Assembly (NCBI RefSeq): GCF_014207135.1
Contig: NZ_JACHCC010000007.1
Coordinates: forward strand, 248,001-312,000
DNA length: 64,000 nucleotides
Reading direction: 5' to 3'
From: Pedobacter cryoconitis
GTDB lineage: Bacteria > Bacteroidota > Bacteroidia > Sphingobacteriales > Sphingobacteriaceae
The notes under the pieces are model-generated. The model saw nothing but the letters and a program-made list of their open reading frames with translations. It did no database searches and was not told the DNA's origin. Within the stretch, counting starts at the first letter, position 1. Every line of letters starts with the position of its first letter. The position numbers and the translations under genes are program-made. Positions 1 to 9,034 of the stretch are shown piece by piece.

Positions 1-360
1 GAAAATCCGGAAGTTAAAAGTACCACTGGTACCGACTGGCAGAATCCGGTAGATTTTAAATCGTTGCCGAAAAATAATGATACAGGAAGAACAATTGGTG
101 GGTTATTCCTGCTGGTTATTGGTTTGTACTTTCTGATGAACGAGTTTAACATTATACCTTACTGGTTCAGATTAGGCAAATTATGGCCATTGGTTTTTGT
201 AGCTATCGGTTTGAGTTTCATTCTGAAATCAAAACGTAAGGATAAATGGGAAGACTGGAAAAACCAGCAGCAGGAGGAAGAGGTGAAAACTGCCGAACCA
301 AAACCTGCGGGTACTGAAGAAACTGATTCATCGGGTCAGACCCCGGATCATCAGGCGTAA
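1..360 (+). CDS. PspC/LiaF-type membrane protein, C-terminal part (5' end outside window)
   Basis: The reading frame is open from base 1 with no stop, so the gene starts before the window; the first in-frame TTG (64) is probably internal. The visible 119 residues hold two membrane segments, GGLFLLVIGLYFLMNEF and LWPLVFVAIGLSFIL, followed by a charged, glutamate-rich tail. This paired-helix layout is the LiaF/LiaI-type transmembrane region often fused to a PspC domain in Bacteroidota. The next gene has a similar N-terminus, which suggests a shared role in sensing envelope stress. The PspC part is not visible, so the full domain content is inferred. Confidence 0.75.
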   Translation, partial: ENPEVKSTTGTDWQNPVDFKSLPKNNDTGRTIGGLFLLVIGLYFLMNEFNIIPYWFRLGKLWPLVFVAIGLSFILKSKRKDKWEDWKNQQQEEEVKTAEPKPAGTEETDSSGQTPDHQA

Positions 361-447
361 GTTCAGGTTTTTAGACTGAGCTCAATATTTAAGGAAACAG
401 GCTGCCTGTAAGGTATTACCTTCATCCGGCCACTAAAAAATAAACAT

Positions 448-1401
448 ATGAAACTGAATAGAGTAATGTGGGGTGTTGTACTCCTGTTTGTAGGTATAGT
501 CATTCTGTTACAGAATTTTAATGTAATTGATTTTTACTGGAGAAATGTATGGAGTTTCTGGCCAGTATTCCTGATCATTGCAGGAGTAAACATCCTTTTC
601 AACAAGAATAAATCCCAGGTCGGAAATATGATTTCGCTTGGTGTCCTGGTCCTGATGTTAGGTTTTATGTTCTATAGAGGGCAGCAACCGCCGGCTGACA
701 GGAACTGGATAGGAGATAACATTTCGAAAAGTCTGGACATGGATCTGGATAGTGTAGAAGACGGAGATACTCAGAAATTGAATTTCACTGAACCGTTCAT
801 CGCTGCTGACAGTGCAAAAAAGACAGTGCTGAATATTTCTGGTGGTGGTACATCCTTCAATCTGAAAGGAGAAACTGCTGAACTGATTACAGCTGAGGTA
901 GAACGTAGAAATGGTAATTTTATCCTGCAAAAAGAAAGTACTGATTCTGTGAATACAGTTACTTTTAAAATGAAAGATAAAAAAGGCAAATGGTCATTAG
1001 GAAATGGTGGAAACGATGTAGACCTGAAACTGAACAAGAAACCGGAATGGACAGTCAATATGAATATGGGAGCCGGAGCAGTTGATTTTGATTTCTCAGA
1101 TTACAAGGTAAGAAGTTTTAGATTTGATGGTGGGGCTGCTTCTGTGGATATTAAAGTTGGCGCATTGATCCCGATTACAGATGTAACTGTAAAGACTGGA
1201 GTAGCTGACGTTAAAATTAATATTCCTGAAGGATCAGGCTGTAGAATCAGCACTAAAACAGGTCTTTCTTCAAAAGATTTCACAGGGTTTATCAAACTGG
1301 AAAATGGTAATTACGAAACTGCAAATTATAAAACATCAACCAAAAAGATTTTTATTAATCTGGATGGAGGATTGAGTAATTTTGAGGTGAACAGATATTA
1401 A
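448..1401 (+). CDS. LiaF-like membrane protein with C-terminal toastrack domain
   Basis: The 317-residue protein opens with three hydrophobic segments (about residues 6-22, 30-48 and 62-77). A polar, beta-rich region of about 220 residues follows, full of short alternating strands and glycines, as in the adhesin-like LiaF C-terminal (toastrack) domain. The first two helices resemble those of the preceding gene. Related proteins in Firmicutes modulate cell-envelope stress signalling; in Bacteroidota the role is not established. It probably forms an operon with the partial gene upstream (87 nt gap) and the RDD gene downstream (6 nt gap). Start is ATG 448. Confidence 0.8.
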   Translation: MKLNRVMWGVVLLFVGIVILLQNFNVIDFYWRNVWSFWPVFLIIAGVNILFNKNKSQVGNMISLGVLVLMLGFMFYRGQQPPADRNWIGDNISKSLDMDLDSVEDGDTQKLNFTEPFIAADSAKKTVLNISGGGTSFNLKGETAELITAEVERRNGNFILQKESTDSVNTVTFKMKDKKGKWSLGNGGNDVDLKLNKKPEWTVNMNMGAGAVDFDFSDYKVRSFRFDGGAASVDIKVGALIPITDVTVKTGVADVKINIPEGSGCRISTKTGLSSKDFTGFIKLENGNYETANYKTSTKKIFINLDGGLSNFEVNRY

Positions 1402-1407
1402 TTATCA

Positions 1408-2028
1408 TTGGAACCTGAAAAAAAGACTGACTATATCATTGTTGTTAATGGAAAACCTGAAGGGCCATACAACTATGAACAATTAAAAAATATGGCAATT
1501 ACAGCCGGTACCTTTGTCAGGAAACCGGGGATGGATGATTATAAAGAAGCGCACGAGTTCCCTGAACTGCGTGCGCTTTTTGGTTTCAATTATGAACAAA
1601 CGGCACCACAATATTTTGCCTCCTTTGATCAGCGCCTGCTGGCTTCTATGATTGACTATTTTATACTCTTGTTACTTTATATCGCATTGATCCTGATCAG
1701 TTTTATTTTTATAAGTGATAAAGGTCAAAAAATTACAATTGCTCTTTTATTACTACCATTTGTTCCTCTGTTTAAATTTTTATATGGGGTTTTTGCAGAT
1801 GCGTCGGTTAAACAGGGAACAATTGGTAAAAGATTGCTGAATATTAAAGTTACTGACAGCATGGGAAACAGGATCAGTCTGTCCAGGTCACTGATAAGAA
1901 ACGGAGCTAAGATTTTGTCTGTTATTCCTTTGTTTTTTGGCTATCTGTATAGTTTTTTGAATAAAAAACAGCAGTGTTGGCATGATGTGGCGGCAGATAC
2001 TTTAGTTATCAAAGACCGTTTGATTTAA
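1408..2028 (+). CDS. GYF_2 plus RDD domain membrane protein
   Basis: The N-terminal 50 residues (VNGKPEGPYNYEQLKNMA) match the GYF_2 domain, a small ligand-binding module. Residues from about 70 onward are an RDD domain: FASFDQRLLASMIDYFILLL with the typical R..A..iD pattern, further membrane helices, and GTIGKRLLNIKV. RDD proteins are membrane proteins of mostly unknown transport or scaffold function. The start is TTG 1408; it is needed because the GYF_2 domain begins immediately after it and the next in-frame ATG lies inside that domain. The gene follows its neighbour by 6 nt, so co-transcription is likely. Confidence 0.8.
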   Translation: MEPEKKTDYIIVVNGKPEGPYNYEQLKNMAITAGTFVRKPGMDDYKEAHEFPELRALFGFNYEQTAPQYFASFDQRLLASMIDYFILLLLYIALILISFIFISDKGQKITIALLLLPFVPLFKFLYGVFADASVKQGTIGKRLLNIKVTDSMGNRISLSRSLIRNGAKILSVIPLFFGYLYSFLNKKQQCWHDVAADTLVIKDRLI

Positions 2029-2047
2029 ACCATAATCTTTATCTTTG
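2019..2047 (+). promoter_or_regulatory. Bacteroidota-type promoter for ispG
   Basis: TTTG at 2019-2022, 17 nt, then TATCTTTG at 2040-2047 matches the -33/-7 consensus. It lies in the last codons of the RDD gene. The expected transcription start falls within a base or two of the ATG at 2055, so the transcript would be leaderless or nearly so. Confidence 0.55.
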
Positions 2048-2054
2048 CAGCAGT

Positions 2055-4013
2055 ATGGAAAACGTATCAGCACAAAAAACATTGGACGGAGGATATTGTA
2101 ATCATTTAAATCAGTATTCCAGGTTTTTGACCAGGGAGGTTTCTATAGGTAATATTCCTATGGGTGGATTGAACCCAATCCGGATACAATCTATGACAAC
2201 AACTGACACAATGGATACCAAAGGGACGGTTGAGCAGACTATCCGGATGGTGGAATCTGGTTGTGAATATGTAAGAATTACGGCCCCAAGTATGAAGGAG
2301 GCAGAAAACCTGGCCAATATTAAAAAGGAACTGCGATTCCGTGGTTATGAAGTGCCTTTAGTTGCTGATATACACTTTACGCCTAATGCAGCAGAAGCAG
2401 CTGCCCGTATTGTAGAAAAGGTAAGGGTAAATCCGGGTAATTATGCCGATAAAAAACGATTTGAAAATATAGAATATACACAGCAGGCCTATCAGGCAGA
2501 ACTGGAGCGTATTTATAAGAAATTCTCGCCACTGGTGAAGATATGCAAAGAGTATGGTACTGCGATGCGTATTGGTACCAATCACGGGTCTTTATCTGAC
2601 AGGATTATGAGTCAGTATGGGGATACACCGCGTGGGATGGTTGAGTCTGCCATGGAGTTCATGCGGATCTGTGAAGATCTTAATTATTATAATCTCGTGA
2701 TCTCTATGAAAGCGAGTAATACACAGGTGATGGTTCAGGCCTATCGTTTGCTGGTAGAAACCATGGTCAGAGAGGGGATGAATTATCCGCTGCACCTTGG
2801 GGTAACTGAAGCTGGTGACGGTGAGGATGGAAGGATTAAATCTGCTGTAGGTATCGGTACTTTACTGGAAGACGGATTAGGTGATACAATCAGGGTTTCA
2901 TTAACTGAAGATCCTGAATTTGAAGCTCCGGTAGCAAAGGCTCTGGCTGACCGCTATGTGAAAAGAGGACTGAACCAGGTTGAAACCGAAAGGATTGTGA
3001 TCCAGGATTTACCATACAATCCTTATACTTATAACCGCAGGGTTACCCGCGCTGTACAGCATATTGGAGGACATCATCATCCTGTAGTTATGCTGGATGT
3101 CTCTTCGAAAAATTTAAAAGATCCTTATTTCTTAACTGAAGTCGGATACAAATATAGCGCAGGGCTTGATAAATATAATATGGCAGATCAGGCCTGTGAC
3201 CTGGTCTATTTAGGAGATAAACTTCCTTCTTTCTCTTTCCCTGGTAATCTGAGACAGATATACAATTATGCTACCTGGCTGGAACTGAAAGAAAAAAACA
3301 ACTGTCATCCGTTAATTAGTCTGGAAGAGTACGGAGCAGCTATTCAAAAAGATACTATACTTAACCTGGTTAGCGTAAATGCTAAAAATTACGATAGTGC
3401 CTTATTGAAAAATCTGGATCATACCGTAGTACTGATACTGGAAACATCTTCTGAACAGGGGATGATGGAACAGAGGGCATTTTTTATCGCACTGCTGAAA
3501 AATGAAAATCAGGTTCCGGTAATTATCAAAAGATCTTATGCCGCAATCAGCGCTGATGATCTTCAGTTATATGCAGCTACAGATCTGGGTGCATTGTTTA
3601 CTGATGGATTCGGAGATGGTGTCTGGATTGATGCGCCGGAGCAGGTTGGTCTTCCAATTATGAACTCTACAAGTTTTGGGATTTTACAAGCGACCAGAAC
3701 CCGGATCTCCAAGACCGAATATATTTCTTGTCCAAGCTGTGGAAGGACACTTTTTGATTTACAGGAAACCACCCAACTGATCCGTTCGAGAACAGACCAT
3801 TTGAAAGGAATTAAAATTGGTATTATGGGCTGCATTGTAAATGGCCCTGGTGAAATGGCTGATGCTGATTATGGATACGTTGGTACCGGCCCGGACAAAA
3901 TCACTTTGTACCGGGGTAAGGAAGTCGTGAAGAAGAATGTGAGTTCTGCTTCTGCACTTGACGATCTGATTGAGCTGATTAAGGAAGACGGCAACTGGAC
4001 TGAGGTCAAATAA
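2055..4013 (+). CDS. ispG: 4-hydroxy-3-methylbut-2-en-1-yl diphosphate synthase, three-domain form
   Basis: IspG (GcpE) converts methylerythritol cyclodiphosphate to HMBPP in the MEP isoprenoid pathway using a [4Fe-4S] cluster. The 652-residue protein has the N-terminal TIM barrel (SIGNIPMGGLNPIRIQSMTT, then VADIHFTP) and the C-terminal cluster domain with CPSCGRT and GIMGCIVNGPGE. The middle region, about residues 300-530, is an extra domain absent from the roughly 370-residue enterobacterial enzyme but present in plants and Bacteroidota. All cluster cysteines are visible (CPSC and GC). The electron donor, flavodoxin or ferredoxin, cannot be told from sequence. The gene has its own promoter-like sequence just upstream. 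Confidence 0.97.
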   Translation: MENVSAQKTLDGGYCNHLNQYSRFLTREVSIGNIPMGGLNPIRIQSMTTTDTMDTKGTVEQTIRMVESGCEYVRITAPSMKEAENLANIKKELRFRGYEVPLVADIHFTPNAAEAAARIVEKVRVNPGNYADKKRFENIEYTQQAYQAELERIYKKFSPLVKICKEYGTAMRIGTNHGSLSDRIMSQYGDTPRGMVESAMEFMRICEDLNYYNLVISMKASNTQVMVQAYRLLVETMVREGMNYPLHLGVTEAGDGEDGRIKSAVGIGTLLEDGLGDTIRVSLTEDPEFEAPVAKALADRYVKRGLNQVETERIVIQDLPYNPYTYNRRVTRAVQHIGGHHHPVVMLDVSSKNLKDPYFLTEVGYKYSAGLDKYNMADQACDLVYLGDKLPSFSFPGNLRQIYNYATWLELKEKNNCHPLISLEEYGAAIQKDTILNLVSVNAKNYDSALLKNLDHTVVLILETSSEQGMMEQRAFFIALLKNENQVPVIIKRSYAAISADDLQLYAATDLGALFTDGFGDGVWIDAPEQVGLPIMNSTSFGILQATRTRISKTEYISCPSCGRTLFDLQETTQLIRSRTDHLKGIKIGIMGCIVNGPGEMADADYGYVGTGPDKITLYRGKEVVKKNVSSASALDDLIELIKEDGNWTEVK

Positions 4014-4020
4014 TATTTTA

Positions 4021-4848
4021 CTAATTGTCTTTTTGTAAAAAGGCCAGACTCTTATCGCATACTTCCTGCAGGTGGTCAGGAAGATCCTGTCCGGTATAGG
4101 GATGTGAAGCGCCGAATACATGATTAGCCCCCTGTATCTTCTGTAATTTAGCTTTAGGTTGTGATTGTGCAAGCTGCTGGGCTACACTGAACTTTACATT
4201 CACATCATCGTCACCATGGAGGATCAGCCATGGGATTTTAACTTTTGAGGCTGCATGGAGAATATCAAATTCATCCCTGTGGGCATTAAAATCTTCAAGT
4301 AATGTCTTGTTTAGGGGCATTTTTTCTTTGGTCCGCGCATTTTCCACAAAGATCTTTCCTTCGGTTAACCATTCTTCTTCCTGTTCCTTTTTCCAGAGAG
4401 AGCTGAAATCTGCGATAGCTGACCAGGTAATCACTTTATTTACCCGATCATCATTCGCTGCTTTCAGGATAGCGAGCGCACCGCCACGACTATGGCCAAT
4501 CAGGTAAACAGGGTTTAAAGGATAAGTGTGTGCGATATAGTTCAATGCAGTGTCTACATCGAGAAGTTCCATGCTAACAGTATTTGAGGCAAATGCATCG
4601 AGGTCTGTTACTTCGCGGGGCTGCGCCTCTGTAACGCCGCTATGGCTCAGGTTAAATTTGAAATAACGGTATCCACTGGCAGCAAAAAAAGCAGCGACCT
4701 GATTATGTGCACCCCAATCTTTAAATCCTTTGAAGCCATGAATGAATAAAATACATGGCTGATTTGTATAATTGTCGTCATATGTCAGATCCCCGGAAAT
4801 TGTTTTATCTTTAGATCCTGACAAAATAAATTGCTCTTTTTTTATCAT
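4021..4848 (-). CDS. alpha/beta hydrolase (esterase/lipase-like)
   Basis: This 275-residue protein has an alpha/beta hydrolase fold. The oxyanion region is FIHGFKGFKDW (from about residue 35), the nucleophile elbow is GHSRGG with Ser120, the acid lies in LHGDDDVNV, and the catalytic histidine is probably in GANHVFG. No signal peptide is seen, so it is probably cytoplasmic. The substrate is unknown; similar proteins are annotated as dienelactone hydrolase-like or acyl esterases. It is convergent with ispG (7 nt between stops) and divergent from hemA. Confidence 0.85.
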   Translation of the reverse strand: MIKKEQFILSGSKDKTISGDLTYDDNYTNQPCILFIHGFKGFKDWGAHNQVAAFFAASGYRYFKFNLSHSGVTEAQPREVTDLDAFASNTVSMELLDVDTALNYIAHTYPLNPVYLIGHSRGGALAILKAANDDRVNKVITWSAIADFSSLWKKEQEEEWLTEGKIFVENARTKEKMPLNKTLLEDFNAHRDEFDILHAASKVKIPWLILHGDDDVNVKFSVAQQLAQSQPKAKLQKIQGANHVFGASHPYTGQDLPDHLQEVCDKSLAFLQKDN

Positions 4849-4984
4849 ATACTGTGTCTATAAGTTAACTAACACTATTAACAAACATAATGAACCCTTG
4901 TTTAGTCTTGGTAAGATTTAATTTAAAATCTTTCTAAATTAATCTTAATTACAGCATAATGACAGACACTAAGGGTGGGCTTAC

Positions 4985-4992
4985 TACTTTTG
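4985..4992 (+). promoter_or_regulatory. -7 element upstream of hemA
   Basis: TACTTTTG fits the Bacteroidota -7 consensus TAnnTTTG and sits 28 nt before the TTG start of hemA. No clear TTTG is found at the -33 position (TGACA at 4960-4964 is nearest), so the call rests on one element. Confidence 0.4.
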
Positions 4993-5020
4993 TTCCCACT
5001 ATAAAACAACACAAGCCAAA

Positions 5021-6247
5021 TTGGAATATTTAAAGATACTTGCTTTCACTCACAAACACATTGACTTAAAATCTTTAGGGAAATTGGTTATCTGCGAGCA
5101 GACTCTGGATGACAGACTGAAGAATATCCAAAATGAACTGAATGTAAAAGAGATTTTTTACATTGGTACCTGTAATCGTGTTGAATTTGTCTTTACTACT
5201 GCCCATACTTTAGACCACGCATTTATTCTTCGTTTCCTGACAGTTCTTGATATGGGCCTGCCGGAACAATACATGGAAAAGTTTATCGAAAATGTTTCTG
5301 TTTATGAACAGGTTGAGGCTTTTAACCATTTACTGCGTACTTCGTGCTCACTGGAAAGTCTGGTAGTTGGAGAGAAGGAAATTCTTGCCCAGGTACGCCG
5401 GGCTTATGAAGCTTGCCGCGTTTCGGGTTTTACAGCCGATTATATGCGGATGATTATGAACCGGGTAGTTAAAACAGCCAAAGAGGTTTATACTAATACT
5501 AATATCTCTAAAAACCCAGTTTCGGTCGTTTCTCTGGCTTACCGCAAATTACGGGATCTGACTATAACTTCCAGCTCCAGGATTTTAATCATAGGAGCGG
5601 GGGAAACCAACAAAAACATAGCGCAATACCTCAAAAAACATAAGTATTCTGATTTTTCAGTTTTCAACAGAACTCTGGAGCATGCAGAATCGCTTGCAAA
5701 AGAATTGAATGGTAAAGCTTATCCACTATCAGCCCTGGAAGATTACAATCAGGGATTTGATGTAATTATTACCTGTACAGGAGCTACCGAGCCTATTATC
5801 ACTGAAGAGATTTACCGTAAGTTGCTTATTGGTGAAACAGGAAAAAAAGTGATCGTAGATCTGGCTATCCCTAATGATACTGCTCCGGCTGTTATCCAGA
5901 ATTTTCCAATACACTATATCGAAGTTGAATCTTTAAAAGAGATTGCACGTAAGAACATTCAGGAGCGTTATGATGAACTGATTAACGCTGAACAAATTAT
6001 TGATCAGAATATTAAAGAGTTTGATCTGGATCTTCGTCAGCGCAAAATAGAAATTGCGATGAGTGAAGTTCCTCAAAAGATTAAAGCTATAAAAAGTAAA
6101 GCTATGGATATAGTTTTTGCTGATGAGATCAATACACTGGATGAAAACTCAAGACTGGTACTGGAACGGGTGATGGATTACATGGAAAAGAAGTACATCA
6201 GTGTACCGATGATTATGGCTAAAGAAATTCTGGTCAACAACAGCTAA
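5021..6247 (+). CDS. hemA: glutamyl-tRNA reductase
   Basis: HemA reduces glutamyl-tRNA(Glu) to glutamate-1-semialdehyde with NADPH, the first committed step of C5-pathway haem synthesis. The 408-residue protein has the catalytic motif GTCNRVEF with Cys51, the conserved VVGEKEILAQVRRAYE, a Rossmann motif IIGAGETNKNIA, and a C-terminal dimerisation helix region. The start must be TTG 5021, because the N-terminal catalytic domain begins directly there and the next in-frame ATG is more than 70 codons later. It is the first gene of the haem cluster and works with HemL, encoded four genes downstream. Confidence 0.95.
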   Translation: MEYLKILAFTHKHIDLKSLGKLVICEQTLDDRLKNIQNELNVKEIFYIGTCNRVEFVFTTAHTLDHAFILRFLTVLDMGLPEQYMEKFIENVSVYEQVEAFNHLLRTSCSLESLVVGEKEILAQVRRAYEACRVSGFTADYMRMIMNRVVKTAKEVYTNTNISKNPVSVVSLAYRKLRDLTITSSSRILIIGAGETNKNIAQYLKKHKYSDFSVFNRTLEHAESLAKELNGKAYPLSALEDYNQGFDVIITCTGATEPIITEEIYRKLLIGETGKKVIVDLAIPNDTAPAVIQNFPIHYIEVESLKEIARKNIQERYDELINAEQIIDQNIKEFDLDLRQRKIEIAMSEVPQKIKAIKSKAMDIVFADEINTLDENSRLVLERVMDYMEKKYISVPMIMAKEILVNNS

Positions 6248-6310
6248 CCGTTCCGGGTAGATTAGTCAGCACAAATACATTATTTGTTTATTATTTACGA
6301 CTATAACTCT

Positions 6311-6352
6311 TTTAGATTAAATTTGCGCCAATCTATAACGTGATAATCTAAA
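6311..6352 (+). promoter_or_regulatory. promoter-like element within an inverted repeat, upstream of hemC
   Basis: TAAATTTG at 6318-6325 fits the -7 consensus. It overlaps the left arm of a perfect 9-bp inverted repeat: TTTAGATTA at 6311-6319 and TAATCTAAA at 6344-6352. A repeat placed across a promoter start could be a regulator site. No good -33 element is seen at normal spacing. Confidence 0.35.
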
Positions 6353-6466
6353 TTAGCTATGAGCGAAATACTAACCAAAATGCTCATGCAGGCTGCTTGT
6401 TAAAATCATGATTGGACTGGAATACAAATAAAGGACAATATACACTTCGAAAAAAAATATGCTCTA

Positions 6467-8047
6467 ATGAAAAAACTTATTATCGGGACAAGAGGTAGTG
6501 ATCTAGCTTTATGGCAAGCCAATTTTACCAAAGACAAACTTGCTGAAATTGGAATAGAAGCCGAATTGAAGATCATTAAAACCCAGGGTGATAAAATACT
6601 GAACCTGAGGTTGGACAAATTGGAAGGAAAAGGTTTTTTTACTAAAGAGCTGGAAGAAGAATTATTAAATGGCAGTATTGATCTTGCCGTACACTCTCAT
6701 AAAGATTTACCGACTACTAATCCTCCGGGATTAATAATTGCAGCTGTTTCTGAGCGTGAGGATCCCTCAGAATTATTATTGATTTTAAAGGATTGCGTAG
6801 ATCTTACACAAAAACTTTCTTTAAAAACCGGTGCGCAGGTAGGTACCTCGTCAAACAGACGTAAAGCCCAGTTACTGGCTTTAAGGACTGATCTGAATAT
6901 TGAGGATTTGCGTGGTAATGTAATTACACGTATTCAGAAACTGAGAGACGAAAGTTACGATGCTATTCTGTTGGCTAAAGCTGGAGTAAATCGTTTAGAT
7001 CTTGATTTATCAGAATTTCATGTTGAGGTTATAGATACTACTGAGCTGATCCCTGCACCTGCACAAGGTGTACTGGCTATTCAGATCAGAGAAAACGACC
7101 AGGAATTATTTGATATCCTTCAGCAAATCAATGATCCGCTTACAGCCGAAGAGATAGCTGTAGAGCGTAAAGTGCTTAACCTTTTTGAAGGCGGTTGTCA
7201 TATGCCTTTGGGTTGTTATTGTAAAAAAGAGAACGGGAAATATGAGGTGTGGACTTCAAAAGCATTATCTGCTGATGATTTCCCAAATCGTTTATTCTTC
7301 AGGGTGCCTGATCTTGAAGGTCTTGCTGAAAAGATTGTCGCTAAATTTTCTCCGGACAGAAAACTGCCTTCAAAAGTTTTTATCTCGAGAGAAATCGGTG
7401 AGCATAATTACTTCAGAAGAGCACTGGAAACAAACCATATAGAAATTGAAGGAAGATCACTGATCCGTACCTTTCCTATAGTGAACGTACTGGACCCTTT
7501 TTATCTGAAACATATCCACTGGATCTTTTTCAGTAGCCGTAACGGAGTAGAATTCTTCTTCAAACTAAAGCCTGTACTGCCTAAACATGTTAAGTTTGGG
7601 GTGGTAGGCAGAGGATCTGAAGATGCATTAAGGAAACACGGTCATAAAGCAGATTATGTTGGGGAAAGCGGTGATATCACTGAAGTTGCTGAACACTTTG
7701 CTTTACTGGTCAGAGAACAGACTGTTTTATTCCCAAGAGCGCAGGATTCATTATTGAGTATACAAAAATCTCTGGCAGAAGATACTAAGGTCGTTGATCT
7801 TCCTATCTATGAAACAGTGATTGAAGAAAATATAGACCGTACTTATGCTGATGTATTAATATTCACCAGTCCATCCAATGTGGAGGCTTATTTTAAGGAC
7901 AATTTACTTGATCCGGGACAAAAGGTAATCGCCATTGGAAATTCTACCGGAAAGAAATTTGAGGAAATGGGCGTTGACTATGTTCTTCCTTATTCTCCGG
8001 ATGAAATTGGCCTGGCAGAAGCTGTATTCGGAATTGATATTAAATAA
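6467..8047 (+). CDS. hemC-hemD: fused porphobilinogen deaminase / uroporphyrinogen-III synthase
   Basis: Residues 1 to about 300 are hydroxymethylbilane synthase: IGTRGSDLALWQANF at the N-terminus, HSHKDLPT with the catalytic Asp80, and EGGCHMPLGC with Cys244 as the likely dipyrromethane cofactor attachment site. Residues from about 310 to 526 are a HemD-type uroporphyrinogen-III synthase (FFSSRNGVEFFF, then FTSPSNVEAYF and AIGNSTGKKFEEMG). The single polypeptide would convert four porphobilinogens to hydroxymethylbilane and then close the ring. At 526 residues it equals the sum of the two separate enzymes. The start is ATG 6467. Confidence 0.94.
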   Translation: MKKLIIGTRGSDLALWQANFTKDKLAEIGIEAELKIIKTQGDKILNLRLDKLEGKGFFTKELEEELLNGSIDLAVHSHKDLPTTNPPGLIIAAVSEREDPSELLLILKDCVDLTQKLSLKTGAQVGTSSNRRKAQLLALRTDLNIEDLRGNVITRIQKLRDESYDAILLAKAGVNRLDLDLSEFHVEVIDTTELIPAPAQGVLAIQIRENDQELFDILQQINDPLTAEEIAVERKVLNLFEGGCHMPLGCYCKKENGKYEVWTSKALSADDFPNRLFFRVPDLEGLAEKIVAKFSPDRKLPSKVFISREIGEHNYFRRALETNHIEIEGRSLIRTFPIVNVLDPFYLKHIHWIFFSSRNGVEFFFKLKPVLPKHVKFGVVGRGSEDALRKHGHKADYVGESGDITEVAEHFALLVREQTVLFPRAQDSLLSIQKSLAEDTKVVDLPIYETVIEENIDRTYADVLIFTSPSNVEAYFKDNLLDPGQKVIAIGNSTGKKFEEMGVDYVLPYSPDEIGLAEAVFGIDIK

Positions 8048-8064
8048 AAAAAGAGAGGTTGATT

Positions 8065-9033
8065 ATGTTGCACCGTCCGCGTAGATTAAGAAAGAATCCT
8101 GTAGTAAGAGAAATGATGGCAGAGACAAAACTGTCTAAAGACATGTTTGTTTATCCGTATTTTATTGTTCCTGGAACAGGTGTAAAACATGGTATTGATT
8201 CAATGCCTGGCGTAAACCACTTTTCTACTGATCTGTTAATCAGAGATGTTGAAAAAGGCCTGGAGCTGGGCGTGAATAAAATCATGCTGTTTGGTGTAGG
8301 AGATGAGAAATCTGAAGATGCACGTTCTGCTTATCATGATCATTCTCTGGTGCCTTCTGCTGTTCGTGAACTGAAGAAAAACTTTGGGGACGATTTATAT
8401 ATAGTTACAGATGTTTGCGTTTGTTCTTATACTACGCACGGACATTGTGGTATTTTGAAAGATGACTATGTACAAAATGATGAAACGGTAGAAGTGATTG
8501 CAAAGATGGCCCTAACCCATGTACAGGCCGGAGCTGATATGTTGGCTCCGTCAGATATGATGGACGGCCGTATTGGTGCGATGCGGAATTTACTGGATCA
8601 AAATGGTTACGTAAACGCAGCAATCATGTCGCATGCGACTAAATTTGCTTCGGCTTATTACGGGCCATTCAGAGAAGCTGCTGATTGTGCACCGGGTAAA
8701 GGTGACCGGAAGGCTTACCAGATGGATTTCAGAAACCCTGAAGAAGCTTTACGTGAAGCATTGCTTGACCAGAGTGAAGGGGCTGATATATTAATGGTAA
8801 AACCGGCATTGGCTTATATGGATGTGATCCATAACCTGAAGCAAAATACAGATTTGCCTATTGCCTGTTATAACGTATCGGGAGAATATGCCATGGTTAA
8901 GGCTGCAGCGCAAAAAGGCTGGATTGATGAACAAAAGATTGTAATGGAAACAATGTATGCTTTTGCACGTGCAGGAGCGAGCATTATTACCACTTATCAT
9001 ATAAGAGATATTGTAGAAAAGAACTGGATGTAA
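8065..9033 (+). CDS. hemB: delta-aminolevulinic acid dehydratase (porphobilinogen synthase)
   Basis: HemB condenses two aminolevulinates to porphobilinogen. Starting at ATG 8065 the protein has 322 residues. It has the zinc-site cysteines DVCVCSYTTHGHCG (Cys118, Cys120, Cys128), marking the zinc-dependent class, and the two active-site lysines in ATKFASAYYGPFR (Lys193) and LMVKPALAYMD (Lys246). An upstream TTG at 8059 is in frame, but AGAGAGG at 8051-8057 lies about 7 nt before the ATG and too close to the TTG, so the ATG is preferred. It follows hemCD by 17 nt and is followed by hemL after 1 nt. Confidence 0.95.
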   Translation: MLHRPRRLRKNPVVREMMAETKLSKDMFVYPYFIVPGTGVKHGIDSMPGVNHFSTDLLIRDVEKGLELGVNKIMLFGVGDEKSEDARSAYHDHSLVPSAVRELKKNFGDDLYIVTDVCVCSYTTHGHCGILKDDYVQNDETVEVIAKMALTHVQAGADMLAPSDMMDGRIGAMRNLLDQNGYVNAAIMSHATKFASAYYGPFREAADCAPGKGDRKAYQMDFRNPEEALREALLDQSEGADILMVKPALAYMDVIHNLKQNTDLPIACYNVSGEYAMVKAAAQKGWIDEQKIVMETMYAFARAGASIITTYHIRDIVEKNWM

Positions 9034-9034
9034 T

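Noticed and set aside
3759..4172. Minus-strand 137-residue frame over the end of ispG
   Set aside because: It overlaps conserved coding sequence of ispG and the hydrolase gene and shows no protein-like features.
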